A stretch of 64,000 nucleotides of DNA from Hybos culiciformis (taxonomy: Eukaryota; Arthropoda; Insecta; Diptera; Hybotidae), in the NCBI GenBank assembly GCA_964007475.1, contig OZ023274.1, positions 30,621,250 to 30,685,249 on the forward strand, read 5' to 3'. Shown here piece by piece: positions 33,001-45,941 of this stretch. Both the position numbers and the translations under genes were made by a program. Each line of letters opens with the position of its first letter. The stretch's first letter is position 1. The notes below the pieces were generated by a model that saw only the letters and a list, made by a program, of their open reading frames with translations, was not told the origin of the DNA and ran no database searches.

Positions 33001-33009
33001 CTATTATCT

Positions 33010-33465
33010 CAATAAAATTGCCGTTATGAGCAACTGACAACAATCTGCAACAATTTTTCCTTTCTGTTTGGTTCGTTTTTGAAATCAACCAGCGTTTTTG
33101 ATCTAAAAAAGTCGGCAGCACATTTAGCCATTAAGCATAGTAAAAATTTTAATATCTACGAGTCCCCGTGTAACATTCAAAGCTTAAAATTTGAAGCCTC
33201 GAAGCTTATACGTAATATTAAAACAGCAACTCCACTTGAAATTTTGAAGGCACTTCATGACTTTGGCTTAATTGAGTCTTATCCAAACATTAATATTGCT
33301 CTGCGATTATTTCTCACTCTTCCAGTTTCTACTGCATCGTGTGAAAGAAGTTTTAGCAAACTAAAATTAATCAAGAATTATTTAAGATTCACTATAGCAC
33401 AAGAGAGGCAATCCAATCTTTCAATAATATCTATTGAATATAACGTTGTAAAAAAAATTATGTAG
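33010..33465 (+). pseudogene. hAT transposase C-terminal half
   Basis: The frame is open from about 33010 to the TAG at 33463-33465 and has no in-frame ATG at its apparent start (the codon at 33079 is TTG). It therefore continues from lost upstream sequence. It encodes FSFLFGSFL, DLKKSAAHLAIKHSKNF and, near the end, the hAT dimerisation motif YPNINIALRLFLTLPVSTAS followed by CERSFSKLK and SNLSIISIE. These match ZMYM1/TTF-type hAT transposases. The N-terminal zinc finger and the catalytic part are missing, so it cannot be functional alone, although the surviving part has no stop codons. Confidence 0.85.
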
Positions 33466-33695
33466 TTATGACGATGTTATAAACGAATTCGCGGAAATGA
33501 AAGCCAGAAAAGTGCAATTCAAATATAAACATTTATAAAAAATATAATAATAAATAATATTTCTTTACATTTTATTAACTATGTTCATTTCTTCTAATTA
33601 ATTTTCAAACAAAAAGAAATAAGGATTACGTTAGGGCCCAAAAATGTAATCTTGCACAGGGCACTAGAAAAGCTAGTTACGGCGCTGGTTGTCAT

Positions 33696-35986
33696 CACAC
33701 TATATATCTCAATAAATATACTATAGTAGAACATATCTTTTTTTTTTTTAAATATAAATATTATTATTATTATCATTATAAATCTAGTCAATAGAAGATA
33801 TTTCTTTAGATAGAATATTATTAGGCTTTATTATATTTCTATAAATAATTGAATAATATTAATATTCTTCAATTTTATTTAGTATGCAGAAATTTATGAA
33901 ATGATTGTTTGTTCTATTAATGCTTTTTTAATTCTCTATATTCTAATTCTGCCATGGAAAATAGTAAAAAATTTAAATTAAATTAATATTGGCAAGTCTT
34001 AAGCTTATAATGAAATTTATGAATATATATATAGTTTAAAAATTTTTCTCATTTAACTCATTTGGTTCAATTACAATAAGTTTTAAAAACAATTTACATA
34101 GTTCTCGGTAAGTTCTGATGCCTGTAATTATTTTAAAGACGACATTCACTTTAACTAGCTTGAATTTATTGACAAGTAGGATAATAAATTATTATTTTCA
34201 TTAACTTTTTAATCTGGATTTCAGATGATCGATCTTTTGTCAGTTGTTCTTTTTATTGAATTCCCTTATAATTATATATAGTTTTTGTTATTATGACCTA
34301 AATAATTACTTAAAAAGTGTTTGATGACATTTTATGCCCCAACTTTTTGCAATTAAATATTAATTATTCAAATAAAAATTTGTCAAACAAATAATAATAA
34401 TAAAAAAAAATTTTATGACCTAAAATTACAAAATTTTTTTATTAAAAACTTAATCTTAAATTTTCAATGATTATGTTATTCAGCATGTCTATATATAATA
34501 TATACTTATACGTATAGTATGTATATAATTTATACGCATTATATAATTATAATATACAGCAAGAAATATACAAGATATGAGTGTATGTACATATTTCAAT
34601 TTCATAAATAAAAGCACATAAATCTTATGCTTTACCTTGAAATTAATATTAAAATAAAGACATAAAAACTTGTTTATGAAATTCATCTAAAAGAAAAAAA
34701 AAAAAAAAAAATAAAGAGAAAAGAAAATTTAATTTCCTTTTAGATATAAATAGTACCTGTTAAAATTTGATATAAATAAAGATTTTTTTTTTGGGACAAA
34801 AAAAAAGCCAAAAATTAATTATAAATAGGTTCTTTATATAATTTAGATTTTATTTAGAATTTTAGTCCAAAAATGAACATTAATAGCAGAGAATCCACTC
34901 TTTATGATGTTGAATTTAGATCTGTCAAACGAGATAATAATATTAGTTTGTATAATTTTATTTTAAATATACGTTTAAATTAGATTGAGTATTGAATTTT
35001 ATGAAAAAAAAAGTTAAATTATTTAGAAATTTACTTATATAATATTTTTCCAATTATTTGTATCTCTATACCTTTGAACATTTTTGTTAATAATAATGAT
35101 GGTTTTAATTAATTTTTTTGTTAATATAATGGTTTTAATGATTGAAGGTAATGATTTCAGTTAAATTATTTTAAGACTTCAAAAGAAACTTTTGACGAGA
35201 GTTGATAAATTTCCAAGTAAATTTATTTGGAATTGAAAATGAGTTCTGATTAGAGAACAGAAATTCGGATGATTCTTTAATTAAACTTATGTTATGAGTT
35301 TTTAGTTAAAATTTTCGCATAATCGGCAATGTTTTGTCGAAAAGTTGCCATAAGAGGTTATTAAAATAGATAATAATATCAATAAATATTTTTTTCAGAT
35401 ATTTAGTGAAACTTTATTCAGATTGTGTTTAAATTATGTCATAAAGATATAATAAAAACGAATAAACAACACAAGGAAACCTTGTAAGGACATAAAACTT
35501 AAACTTTAACACAGATCCAAGAGTGAATAAAAATGTAAAAATATATAAAAATAAAATTTAATAACATAAAAAAACAAAAAATATGTTAACTTTAATCTGA
35601 TACATAATATATTTTTAAAGCTTTTTGTTTTTTTTTTTCTACTTGACTTTTACCTATACAATTTGAGTTTAACAACGCAATGACATAAAAATTCAAATCT
35701 CTTTTGAAGCATCTGGCAAAAGGTCATGAGTTATGAGATTTTTTAAGATTTAAATTACATCTAATTTGAGAAAATTTTTATTTTATTTTTTATTCAATAC
35801 ATAGATCAGGCGGTGGGTGATGGCTCATATTTAAATTACTGCAAACATTTAAAAAAAGGGATGTTAATTTTTATGTTTTATTCTCAAATTTTTTGTATAA
35901 CATTAATTGAAGTATAGACTTAGGCTACAGCTGGTAAAAATACCGGAGGGAGCCCGTTTATTAATGTATTATTAAACCGAATAAGC
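33696..35986. other. AT-rich stretch without genes
   Basis: Nothing supportable was seen apart from short A/T and ATT microsatellites. Confidence 0.45.
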
Positions 35987-35990
35987 TTAA

Positions 35991-36210
35991 CACTCTCAGT
36001 GCCACAGAAAAAACAGGTTTTTTTTTAACATGTTATTGTCAGACACATTGATCCGACAAGTTTATTTAAAAAAAGGTCCTTGTCAGACAAATCGACCTGA
36101 CACAGGGTATGCTAAAAAATGCGTTGTCAGGCAAAAATCTGAAATTATTAATATAAATTTCCAAAAATTGTTGTTGTGCGACCGGCAAAAATCAAAAATT
36201 ACTGAGAGTG
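35991..36210. mobile_element. piggyBac-like MITE
   Basis: The inverted ends CACTCTCAGT and ACTGAGAGTG are each flanked by TTAA (35987-35990 and 36211-36214), the piggyBac target site. The interior carries repeated TTGTCAG motifs. At 220 bp it is non-autonomous. Confidence 0.75.
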
Positions 36211-36214
36211 TTAA

Positions 36215-39200
36215 TATCAATTTTTTTTATTCATTTAACTTTTTTTAATATATAGTTTAAATAAAAATAGTCTAATTCATTTTTTTGTATAATTAGCATG
36301 TTGTCTTTACGTCCATTATGAGTCCAGCCCTGGCTAGTTTCTTGTTTAGTTTTATTCAATTTTGTCAAAAGGACAAATGGTCCTTGTTACATAAGCATAC
36401 ATTTTGATAAGGTTGAAGGTTTATAGAAAGATTCAACTACCAGTGCAAACTCCACCTTTCTGTATGTTATCATATAAAAGAATTTTTCGTGTGAGGTCTT
36501 AATGATTGATGGTTAGCCATCAAGTTCTAGGATTTTATTGCTCCAGATTATTATCTTTTGTTTCAATATAAAAATAAAAATAAATTTTAGTATTGGATGA
36601 AATTTTAATTCTCATCATCATTTATAGAAAAAATATATATATGTAGATGTTTGTAGTATGTGTATATAAAAATATTTTTTCTCAAAAAATTTAAAAATAA
36701 AAGAAAATTTTAATGTTCGCATATTTTTGTTCTAAAAAAAAAGGACAAAAAGGTTTTAATTTAAAAACAAAAAAACAAAAAAATCCATAAGATAATTTGA
36801 TGATGGTCATACCCGCATTGTTTTGCCATAATAACTTTGTTTTTTATTATTTTTTCGTTTATTATTGAAATATTTCTCTGTATATATATGATACGTCTGG
36901 GGTAAAAATTGTTCTTCATTTTTTTGGGATGAAAATTAAAAATAAAAATATAAATGTTTCTTAAATTTGTGGTATAACTACAAACTTTGCCCTTTTTTTG
37001 TCTCTCCAAAAATAAAGTTAACCTATAATTACCACATGAAAAGTTTTCATTAAAAACTGTAAATCTCAATTACATTTGGTATACATTTATTTTTGTGAAA
37101 ACCAACAATAGTGACTTATACTGTTTGCTAAATAAAATTAGTTTTAGTGTATAATATAAATTTGAAAATAAAATTTAAAATAAAATGTATACAGTTATAG
37201 TTGTGTAAATAATGTCATTTCAATTTCCATATAATAATTTCTGTCCTTCTTGTTTGTTTGACATCTTGTAATTTTAGTTTAGTGGTAAAATTTTAGAATT
37301 TGATAATAATATTTTAAGTATCTTAAGTGTCCTTAAGTTGCTTAAATGCCAAAATAAGGCAAAAATATTATTTGCGAATAAAAATTTAATTATTACGAAG
37401 TTTGTAATGAAATATAATTCAAAGTTGACATCAAAACTAGGTCTAGAATGAGAAAAACCTAAAACTCCAATATCTTACGAAAAAAAAAACTTAAATTCAA
37501 ACTTTGAGCTAGTGCAAAGCTGCACGATGTCAGCATAAGTATGCATTTTTAGCAATTACTGGATTCTAGACCAAACAATATGCTTAAAAAACATGAAAAC
37601 ATATATAATTATATTATATAAGTAATTTTTTATTTTATTTTTTTTAATATGAATGTTAAAAAAAAAATAGAAAAATAAACTTTAAAAGATCTGTTAATTT
37701 AATTTTCTAAAAGCTAAGCAAAAAAAAAAAAAACCATAGTCTATTATTGCATTAAATCATAACTTTTACTAAAGAATGGCAAAAAAAAATTATATATATA
37801 TTAAAAAAGCAGTGTTTTACAGAAAATTTATGTGTGAGGATAAGTTGTTGACAGCAAACAAACCAAAAAAAAGGCACAAAAAATATAATACTTAAAAAAA
37901 AAAACCCCTCGAAGTTTTCTTCTTATTAAATTGCCACTTTTAAAGTTTTAAAACAAATTATATTCTTATTTTATTCTTCCTTTATCCGTACATATATACA
38001 TAATACCCAGACAGAAATTAAGGATGTTGCATTTTAAATCTCAAGAAAATTTTCAATATAAAATTTTCCCAAAACAAAATATATAACAATAATATAGTTC
38101 AAAAATAATAGACTGAGTGTAACTATTTAACTGAGATTAAGGATGCATTTAAATTTTATCAAGCCTGATGCTAATGTTGTCCTGGGTATGTTTAGTAACT
38201 CCCATGAGATATATGCTTTACCTAAATCTAAAATAAAATATTTCTATTTTGTAGACATTAAAAATTAAATTACAATTTGATTTCAGAACTACTTGTCAAC
38301 TTTAGTGACTTGAAAAAGTTGCCTAACAGTCCTAGCTCTAAAAAAAAACACAGCCCTATCTGAAGTTAAAGAATGAATTTCGATTTATTTTAGAATTTCA
38401 TATGAAATTGCTCTCCAAAATGTAACATATATATTTGTGTTCATATATATATAAACGACATACATGCATGTCTGTATATTAAATATATTTATTTTTTGTT
38501 GTATTTCCAAGAGAAAACTTTATAATTGTACGCAATTAAATTTTATCCTTAATCACAAGTCCAACATAAATAATTTTTTAAATAAAGCCATTAAGCTTTC
38601 TGGTTCTTCTTCGTTTTTTTTTCTCGAATTTCTTTCTGTACGTCTGTGGTTACAAAAATTGAGGATGTGGGCTGAGTTTAAGATATAAAAAAATAAATAT
38701 TTTATTTTTTTTTTCAAAGACAAGATAATTTTATTTTATTTTTTTTTTTTTGTTAAAAATTTGTACACAAATTTAATTTCATTTTAAATTTTTTTTTTTA
38801 ATTCAAATTAAAATCTAACATTGTTTGAATGAAAAATAAAAAGTTTTATGATGTTTACTAAAACTTATATAATTAGCTGAAGACAAATATTTTCCAATTA
38901 AATTACAATAAAAAAAATTGATAAATAAAATAAATAAAATAATTGTGATTATTTAAAATTTAGTACCAATTAATTTTCTTTTTAATAGTTGAAGAGTCAA
39001 GGATTTTTAAAAAAATAAATGTTTACATCGAATCAAAAAGGGGTAAATAATTAAAACTTAGGAAATTTTGAATTTTTTTTTGGAAAGACAAAAAAAAAAA
39101 ATTAACATGAATTGGTTTTCTAATGAAACTGTAAAATTCTCTTTTAAGTTTAATAAATTATTTTAATGCGTTGGGGATCGTTATGTTGTATTTAGTGCTA

Positions 39201-39251
39201 TAGAATTTAGATCACTAAATGGAGTATTATATGCGTCAATACACATGCAAT
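36215..39251. other. AT-rich stretch without genes
   Basis: A possible solitary hAT end (minus-strand CAGGGCTGGACTC) lies near 36320-36332. A weak direct repeat of ATTAAGGATG with AT-rich sequence lies at 38026 and 38136. No gene is seen. Confidence 0.4.
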
Positions 39252-39325
39252 CATTTAGATGCATCTGCGTAAATAATGAAAAAATTTAGATGCATCAGCG
39301 TATATAATGAAATCATTTACATGTT
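39252..39325. repeat. Imperfect tandem duplication, about 36 bp x 2
   Basis: TTTAGATGCATCTGCGTAAA and TTTAGATGCATCAGCGTATA head two adjacent copies that each end in TAATGAAA. Confidence 0.8.
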
Positions 39326-39520
39326 TCGTATTGAATATTACGTAATACCTAAACAAACATAATATCTCTCACAATATTTCAATACAGCCAAATACAAAAA
39401 AAAAAATGAGAAAAAATGAGAAGAAAAAATATTCTCTCTTTGCAACTACCTCTCCCCTACGCATTAAAACAGTATATTGGATATGTAAACAAAATTTGTT
39501 ATACAACTCGTTCTGTATTT

Positions 39521-39612
39521 ACACAAAAACACATAGACACTTGTCAATTTATATCACTCGACCTTCGGTCTCGTGATATAAGTATTGACTCGTGTCAATG
39601 TATTTTTGTGTA
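39521..39612. other. Long stem-loop of about 42 bp
   Basis: The arm ACACAAAAACACATAGACAC continues to TATATCACTCGAC. It pairs with the complementary arm ending TTTTTGTGT, with only a few mismatches, around a CTTCGGT loop. The length recalls a microRNA-type precursor or a palindromic repeat. No mature product can be inferred from sequence alone. Confidence 0.75.
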
Positions 39613-39619
39613 TATAGAA

Positions 39620-41599
39620 CTCTTAATTAATAACAAATTTAGTTTACATATACAATAATCTACTATTATTTTGTAATATTAATTAGATTGCTATGCAAAT
39701 GTTATGTGTATAACTAATCTATTTTCATGTTTTTTGTTTAACATTTAACAAATCCCAAATTTTGCGCGATTGGGACGAAATATTTAATATAATTTAAATT
39801 CGAATTGATCAATATATTATAAACAATTTTATTTGATATCGATTGACAAAGTTCACTTCCAAAATTATTGTTCTAACAATTTAAAAGAATTTATTAACTT
39901 TTTTAAGACTTTTCCAAATTGATTAAACATTAAAGGATTATTCATATTGACTGTTCATTTTGGGCATTATGAATAAGGATGCATTATTAATCACTTTGTC
40001 CACAACATAAACATAAAATTGCTTTTCAAACGGCATTATACTGATAATTTTTTTCAACGAATCCGACGAGTCATTTAAAAGCTCAAAATGTAGATTTTAT
40101 ACCTATGACTAAATTATTAACGAAATATTTTATTGTAAAGAGTGACGGACAATGAAGAATTTATGTGTAGATTTCAACTCTCATGATATAATTAGCAATT
40201 ATTTCCTTACAACTTATAGTAATCAAAAAGGGTATACATATATAAAATAACTTTCATTGATCATTTTTTATATATAGCACAGCACCAACCAAGTATTAAA
40301 TAGAGAGATCAGTAATTTTTGAAGAAAACATGTGTACTTAACTATATTTCAACAAACCTATATCTTATAATACCTATATTATGGAAAGGTTTTTTTTTTC
40401 TTCATAAAATAAAAGATATATTTCGAATTAATGTCGCATAAAAGACATATTATTGGTATTGATGTGTCATAAAAAAAATATTTTTTTTTTACATATAAAT
40501 CTGTAAAATTGTTTCACAATTGGGTAGTGATGACATAATGAAAAATATCTCGATTTTTGAATACGTAATTTCATTATTTAATTTATATTTTTATTGATTT
40601 TAATGGAGTTATCGATGACACTTTATTATAATGGAATTTTAATAATAAATTTATTAATATATATACTAATAAAACCTATCCCATACAATATTGAAAAATT
40701 TCACACCGATTTATGTTTAACATAAGAAGCTTAAAAAAACCATGTTAATTTAAAGAAAATATGTCGACAAAATAGAGACCTTCACACTTCCGTGTATGCA
40801 TATCTCAATTTTCATTTAAGTTTATTATTTCTATTTAAAAGAACTCCTTTTAACATCTTAAATTTAATGCGTGAATAAATTTAAAAAAAAAACAAAATTA
40901 TGTACACCTATATATTAATCATATAAACAAAAAAAAAAAAAGGAGAATATTTTTATCAAAACATATGTATACATGAACATAATAATTTTCTATTAAAATA
41001 TAATTTATTAGGCGTGAAAGAAAAGAAAAGACTTTTAAAAATATCAATTTATATTTAGAAACCAAATTTTTGTTACTTCTTTTTATTCGCTATGAATTAA
41101 TTTTTTTTTTCTGGAAAATTAACCTTAAGGAATTTATTTTTATATTTATATTTCATAAACACATTATTTTTATAAATTTATAACTTCGTTAAATTTACTC
41201 AAACTTAGGTACTAATATATTTCTTATAAATTTAAACTCTTTCTTTGTAAATAAGTGAAAAATTAATGAAAGCAATAGTTAATTTAAAATCAAAATTAGG
41301 ATAGGTAAAATTACAATATAGCTGAAAAGTCAGCTAGGATTGACTAATTAGATTTTTCTAAGTGGAAAATATATTCATTATCCATAAAATAACACACTCT
41401 CTCTATACTGTTAGATACATAACTAATGTGACGGACGATGTAACAAATAATTTCAATCAATGCAATCTTTTTTTGGATTGATTTCAATGACCGTTTCTTA
41501 AATATGAGATATAAAGGTGCAGTAGGCAACAAAGGACATAAAAGCTCTGAAAACCTTTAAATTAAAAAAAAATATTTTTTTTCTCGAAATTTATGGAAT
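39620..41599. other. AT-rich stretch without genes
   Basis: Nothing supportable was seen. Confidence 0.4.
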
Positions 41600-41785
41600 T
41601 TTATTATCCATATTTAAAAAAAAAATCAAGGATTTCGGATTTACGGTTATCGAGAAAATTGCAAAAAAAAAGATTTTAAAAAAAGTGTAATTTAATTTTT
41701 CGGCCACTAGATGGCATTTTCAAAATATATATTTTGAGTCCACCTGTTCTAAAATACGATTAGATGATGCTGTCATCTCCACATC
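41600..41785 (+). repeat. Diverged third copy of the 12777-13121 repeat family
   Basis: It keeps CGAGAAAATTGCAAAAAA and CGGCCACTAGATGGCATTTT in the same order and spacing. The TGACGTCA palindrome has decayed here (gatgatgctgtcatc). Confidence 0.7.
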
Positions 41786-42680
41786 TGACGGAAGTATCCC
41801 CAGTAAAAAACACTAATGAATATGTATAATTGTATATTTTTTTTAATTTTCATTCTATTGACAATTAATTATATTGTCCATAACTTCTTTAAAATAATAT
41901 ATACTATTTCGCTTTAATTTTTCTTTACTTTTGGGAAGCTTTTGAAATAATAGTGAAAAGTTTTATTTTGTATTACTATAGTGGCCAAGTAAATAACATC
42001 AACAAAACAATATCCTAAATGAAAACTATCAAAAACTTTATAAATTTATAAATTTTTTTTCTTTCAATGAAGAATTTTTCTTTTTTCACTATACTACTTT
42101 ATTGTTAGAATACTTTGATTTCATTCAAACTTTTCAATTTTATATAGGAAAGAAAAAAAAGAAAAACATAATACCACTATAGCAGCATAAAACTTCATAT
42201 CATCATGGGAAACTTATACAGAAATATATAAAGGTTTGCATTTGAGTAATAAACTCTTTTATTTTTTTCCCCCAACAAAATTGATTACAATTCATTGCAT
42301 TTTCTCTTATGAAAAAAAAATAATAAATTTATTGAATTTGCAAAAACTTAAAATTGTTTTATATTTTCACATTATTGCGGTAGCTTAAAGGTTTGAGCTA
42401 TTTAAGAACATTATTCTTTGTTAAAGTTATATAAAACATTTTAAACGTATATAGAGTAAACATAATATTTTTTTGTAAGACGTTTAACGAGTTTTCATGA
42501 ACTTGGATAGTAATTTATTTTCTTAATTTAATTGAATTTGAAATAAGAAAGGAGATACAAAAAAACATGCAACATAAACTCAAATTGAAGAAAATTTATA
42601 GTTATGTGTATAAGCTCGGAATGAAATTTTTCGTTTCACAATTAACGAAATATAAAATTAATTAATGATAATTTTTTAAA

Positions 42681-43075
42681 AAAGGAATTGCATTTGAAAA
42701 AATCTTGATTACAAACTATTTATAAAGTAATCAATACTTTTCTCAAAAAATAAATATATATTTAAATATATTTTATGATATACTGACTTATTGCTATTTG
42801 TCTTAAAGCCATAATGAACTTATGTCCCATTCTGAATTGTACAGCGCTATGTTTTTTAGATACTTTTTAATTTTTGCTTTAGAGACTGTAGCTCTGGTTG
42901 CACATAGTTTAATTTCATTTGTTCATAATTTATCTTTGACAAAAGTATTGATTACTTTTTAAATACAATTAGGTACTTTGTAATCAAATCAATTCTTACC
43001 CTTTTTGAGAAAAGTATTGATTCCTTTTTAAATACTCTATAATCAATTCGTTTCTAAATACAATTCCTTTTTTCA
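42681..43075. mobile_element. Inverted-repeat element rich in TGATTAC/GTAATCA
   Basis: The left arm (42681-42750, ending AATCAATACTTTTCTCAAAA) pairs with the segment at 43003-43075 at roughly 80%. Between them are further copies of the same arm sequence (42945-43010). This looks like a degenerate palindromic MITE. The ends are not sharp. Confidence 0.55.
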
Positions 43076-43109
43076 AATACAATTACTCTGTAATTATTGC
43101 TAGTACTCA

Positions 43110-45871
43110 ATGCCAAATTATTTGAATTTTACAACTGTCAATTCTAAACTTAAATAGTTTTTTCGTATTCTATTCGAAATGTATAATATAATAAAAAATA
43201 CATTTAAAAATTACAACTTTTTTAATTTTATAAATCCAAAATCCTCTTTCGTTTTGAAGTTGAAATGAAAATAAATGAAAGTAAAAAAAAATATTACATT
43301 TTGCTAGTTATTCATTGTTGTTTACCTTTGAACGCACCTGTTCATGAAATGTTGTTAATTTTAACAATTTCAAGAAAAGCTATTAAGTAATATCGTTAGA
43401 AAATTCTCATAAGAAACAGTGCTGTTAAAAAATAGCATCCTGTCAACTAATACTAAAGAAAACTATCTAAATTTTATGTTAAAAAAAATAAGTAATTGAA
43501 AATTTCACAATTTCGATTTGATACAAAAAAATTTGTTATTATATTTTATTTCAAATCATTAATTATGGGATTACTTTTTTTTTTTTTTTGCTTCTCATTA
43601 TTCTTTTTTTTTTTTTAACATTTAAATAAAGTGAAGGTGACAAATGCGCCAAATTTAAGACTTTTAACAATAGAAAATATTTATATTTTTAAGTGTTTGG
43701 ATTACTATAAAATTTTCATTGTTCTAACACAATAATTTTCCAAATATAATTAATTGGATTTGATATTAAAATAGAATATAAGAATTATTATTACCTCCAA
43801 ATAACTTTAGGCAGATAAAAATTTCGAATAAAATCCAAATATTTGAATAATTCGAAAATGTGCAGGCTAAATTAATGTTGCTGCAAAATTATGTTTTACA
43901 CTTAGTTATATTATTAATAATTGTTAATTCCTCTCTGAATTTGGCAACATTTAAAATATGTATATTAATATTTGTAGTTTCAAACATTTTTGCATAAATT
44001 GAAAACATTTTCAGTCAGAATATCTTATATTTTTGGCATTTAAAAAAGTAATAAAAATACTATAAAAAAATTCTTTTCCATATGAAAATATTTTTTTTAA
44101 GATAAGAAAATTTTGAACGTGCAAAAATTACACACAAAATGAATAGAAAAGCTAAAAAAAAAAAAAAATTCAAAATTATTTCAGTACGTTAGGCCATTAA
44201 CAATAATGTAAAATCTTTGAAGAAATGAATTATTATGGAGATAATTTGCATTCGCTGTATGGAAAATTACTTCAATTAATTAGCAAAAAATTTAATTTTT
44301 AAGAATTTAGGATTTTCTACAGTCGTGTATTCGAAAATTCTTACACTGCCGATTTTACAATCACCAGTGGTATTTTTTTTTTTTGAGAAAATAGAGATTG
44401 TCGAAAATTTTACAAGTGGTTAATTCGAAAAAAAAAAATACAAACTGCACAATTAGTTTAAAATATCTCTCAACATTCTTGTTCAGAGAAAAAGTTCCTC
44501 TTATATAATTTGTTTCCATAGAAATTGACGAATTGTACTATTAGTAATTGCATAAGTGACACTGACCCGAACATTCTGTGACAGTGAAAAATTCCTACTT
44601 TGATTAAAATATTTTATCGTCAATTCAGCTAATTGGGAATAACGATTTTCTCCTTTAATAAAAAAAAAACCAAAACTCATGTCCTTAACATAAATTATTT
44701 GAAATTCTCTGACCAATATGAAAAATATAATAATTTTTTTTTCTTATTTTATAAAAATAGGAAACTAATAAAAAATTCATCTCTATAAACTATTCATAAG
44801 ACATGCACGAAGTCATTATTCAGTCATTCATGAAATACACTTTTATTGTACCTTTTAGCAGGATTCGTTTTGTATGTTTTCTTTTTTTTTCTTTTTTTTT
44901 TTAGTACAATGTACTTTTGAACTGAAACCCTTTTTTAATAGTAATTTATATAGAAACTTTGTTTTTCTTTCTGCGAAACATTTATTTTCGCGAACATATT
45001 TTGAATTCACACATTTTCTTTATTATTTTAAAAACTATAACAGATTGAAAAATTATATATGTATTTAAAATACCAGCAAAAAAAAAATGCGAGTAGGTAA
45101 TTTGAAACTGATGAAGTCTACATAGGTGTATAGTAATTAATTTCATTTGTCAATTTATGAAATTTTTGATTTTATCGATGTGAAAGTTCTGGAATTGTTT
45201 TTCATCTACTTTTTGCGAAACATTGGACCTTTTTTGGTTTATGAGATGGCTAAAAATAAAATAATGTAATTTCATTTGTCAATTTAACAAACTGAGCTGT
45301 GAAAGTTTTTTTTTCCATTGTTCAATTATTTGACATCATTCAAGTCTCTCTAAAAAACCACAAAATTATTATTGTATTTGAAATTAAATCAATTACTCCT
45401 TCAGACACTGAGTAATCACAATTCAAAACTTTATTATTTATTCTATTATTAAACTATATACATTATTGTGTTGTACCATAATCTTAAGTACTTTCCGTAA
45501 AAGGATAGGCGTAAATTAAGTATAAATATATTCATTTTTAAATTATGTTATTATTGCTAACTATATTCATTACTTTAACTAATAACTTTCGAGGGTATTC
45601 TTGCTGATGAATTGGTCATTCTATGTATAAAAAAGGAAAAGGATATGTTATCCTATTTTTATTAATAAAATAAACCATGAAGTAACCCCATTAAACTATA
45701 ATAAAACTTTACATTTTTTTTTATAATGCAAAAAAATAATACTAGTTACTATACTATACGGTTCGAACAATATGTACAAATGTATATACATATACCTATA
45801 ATGTAAGAAAACTATTTTATGTCTAGTTTGAAAGCCAAAGTTGATGATTATTTTGGTTGAAGAAAATTGTT
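43110..45871. other. AT-rich stretch without genes
   Basis: Nothing supportable was seen. Confidence 0.4.
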
Positions 45872-45941
45872 TGTGAGGTGAATAATGAAAGTTAAGCATT
45901 ATGATGTGTGAGGTGAATAATGAAAGTTAAGCATTATGATG
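45872..45941. repeat. Perfect tandem duplication, 35 bp x 2
   Basis: The unit starts TGTGAGGTGAATAATGAAAG and ends TTATGATG. The two copies are identical. Confidence 0.95.

Larger units (their letters stand above)
32063..33687 (+). mobile_element. hAT element with partial transposase and nested insertions
   Basis: The termini are CAGTGCTGTAACTA at 32063 and the near complement TAGTTACGGCGCTG at 33687. The 8-bp target duplication gttgtcat is perfect (32055-32062 and 33688-33695). The 3' part of a hAT transposase remains (33010-33465). The 5' part was displaced by a Helitron-like end (to about 32632) and by a second hAT terminus ending at about 33000. Confidence 0.9.

Noticed and set aside
38006..38190. 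MITE with TACCCAG/CTGGGTA ends
   Set aside because: The inverted match is only about seven bases and there is no target duplication.
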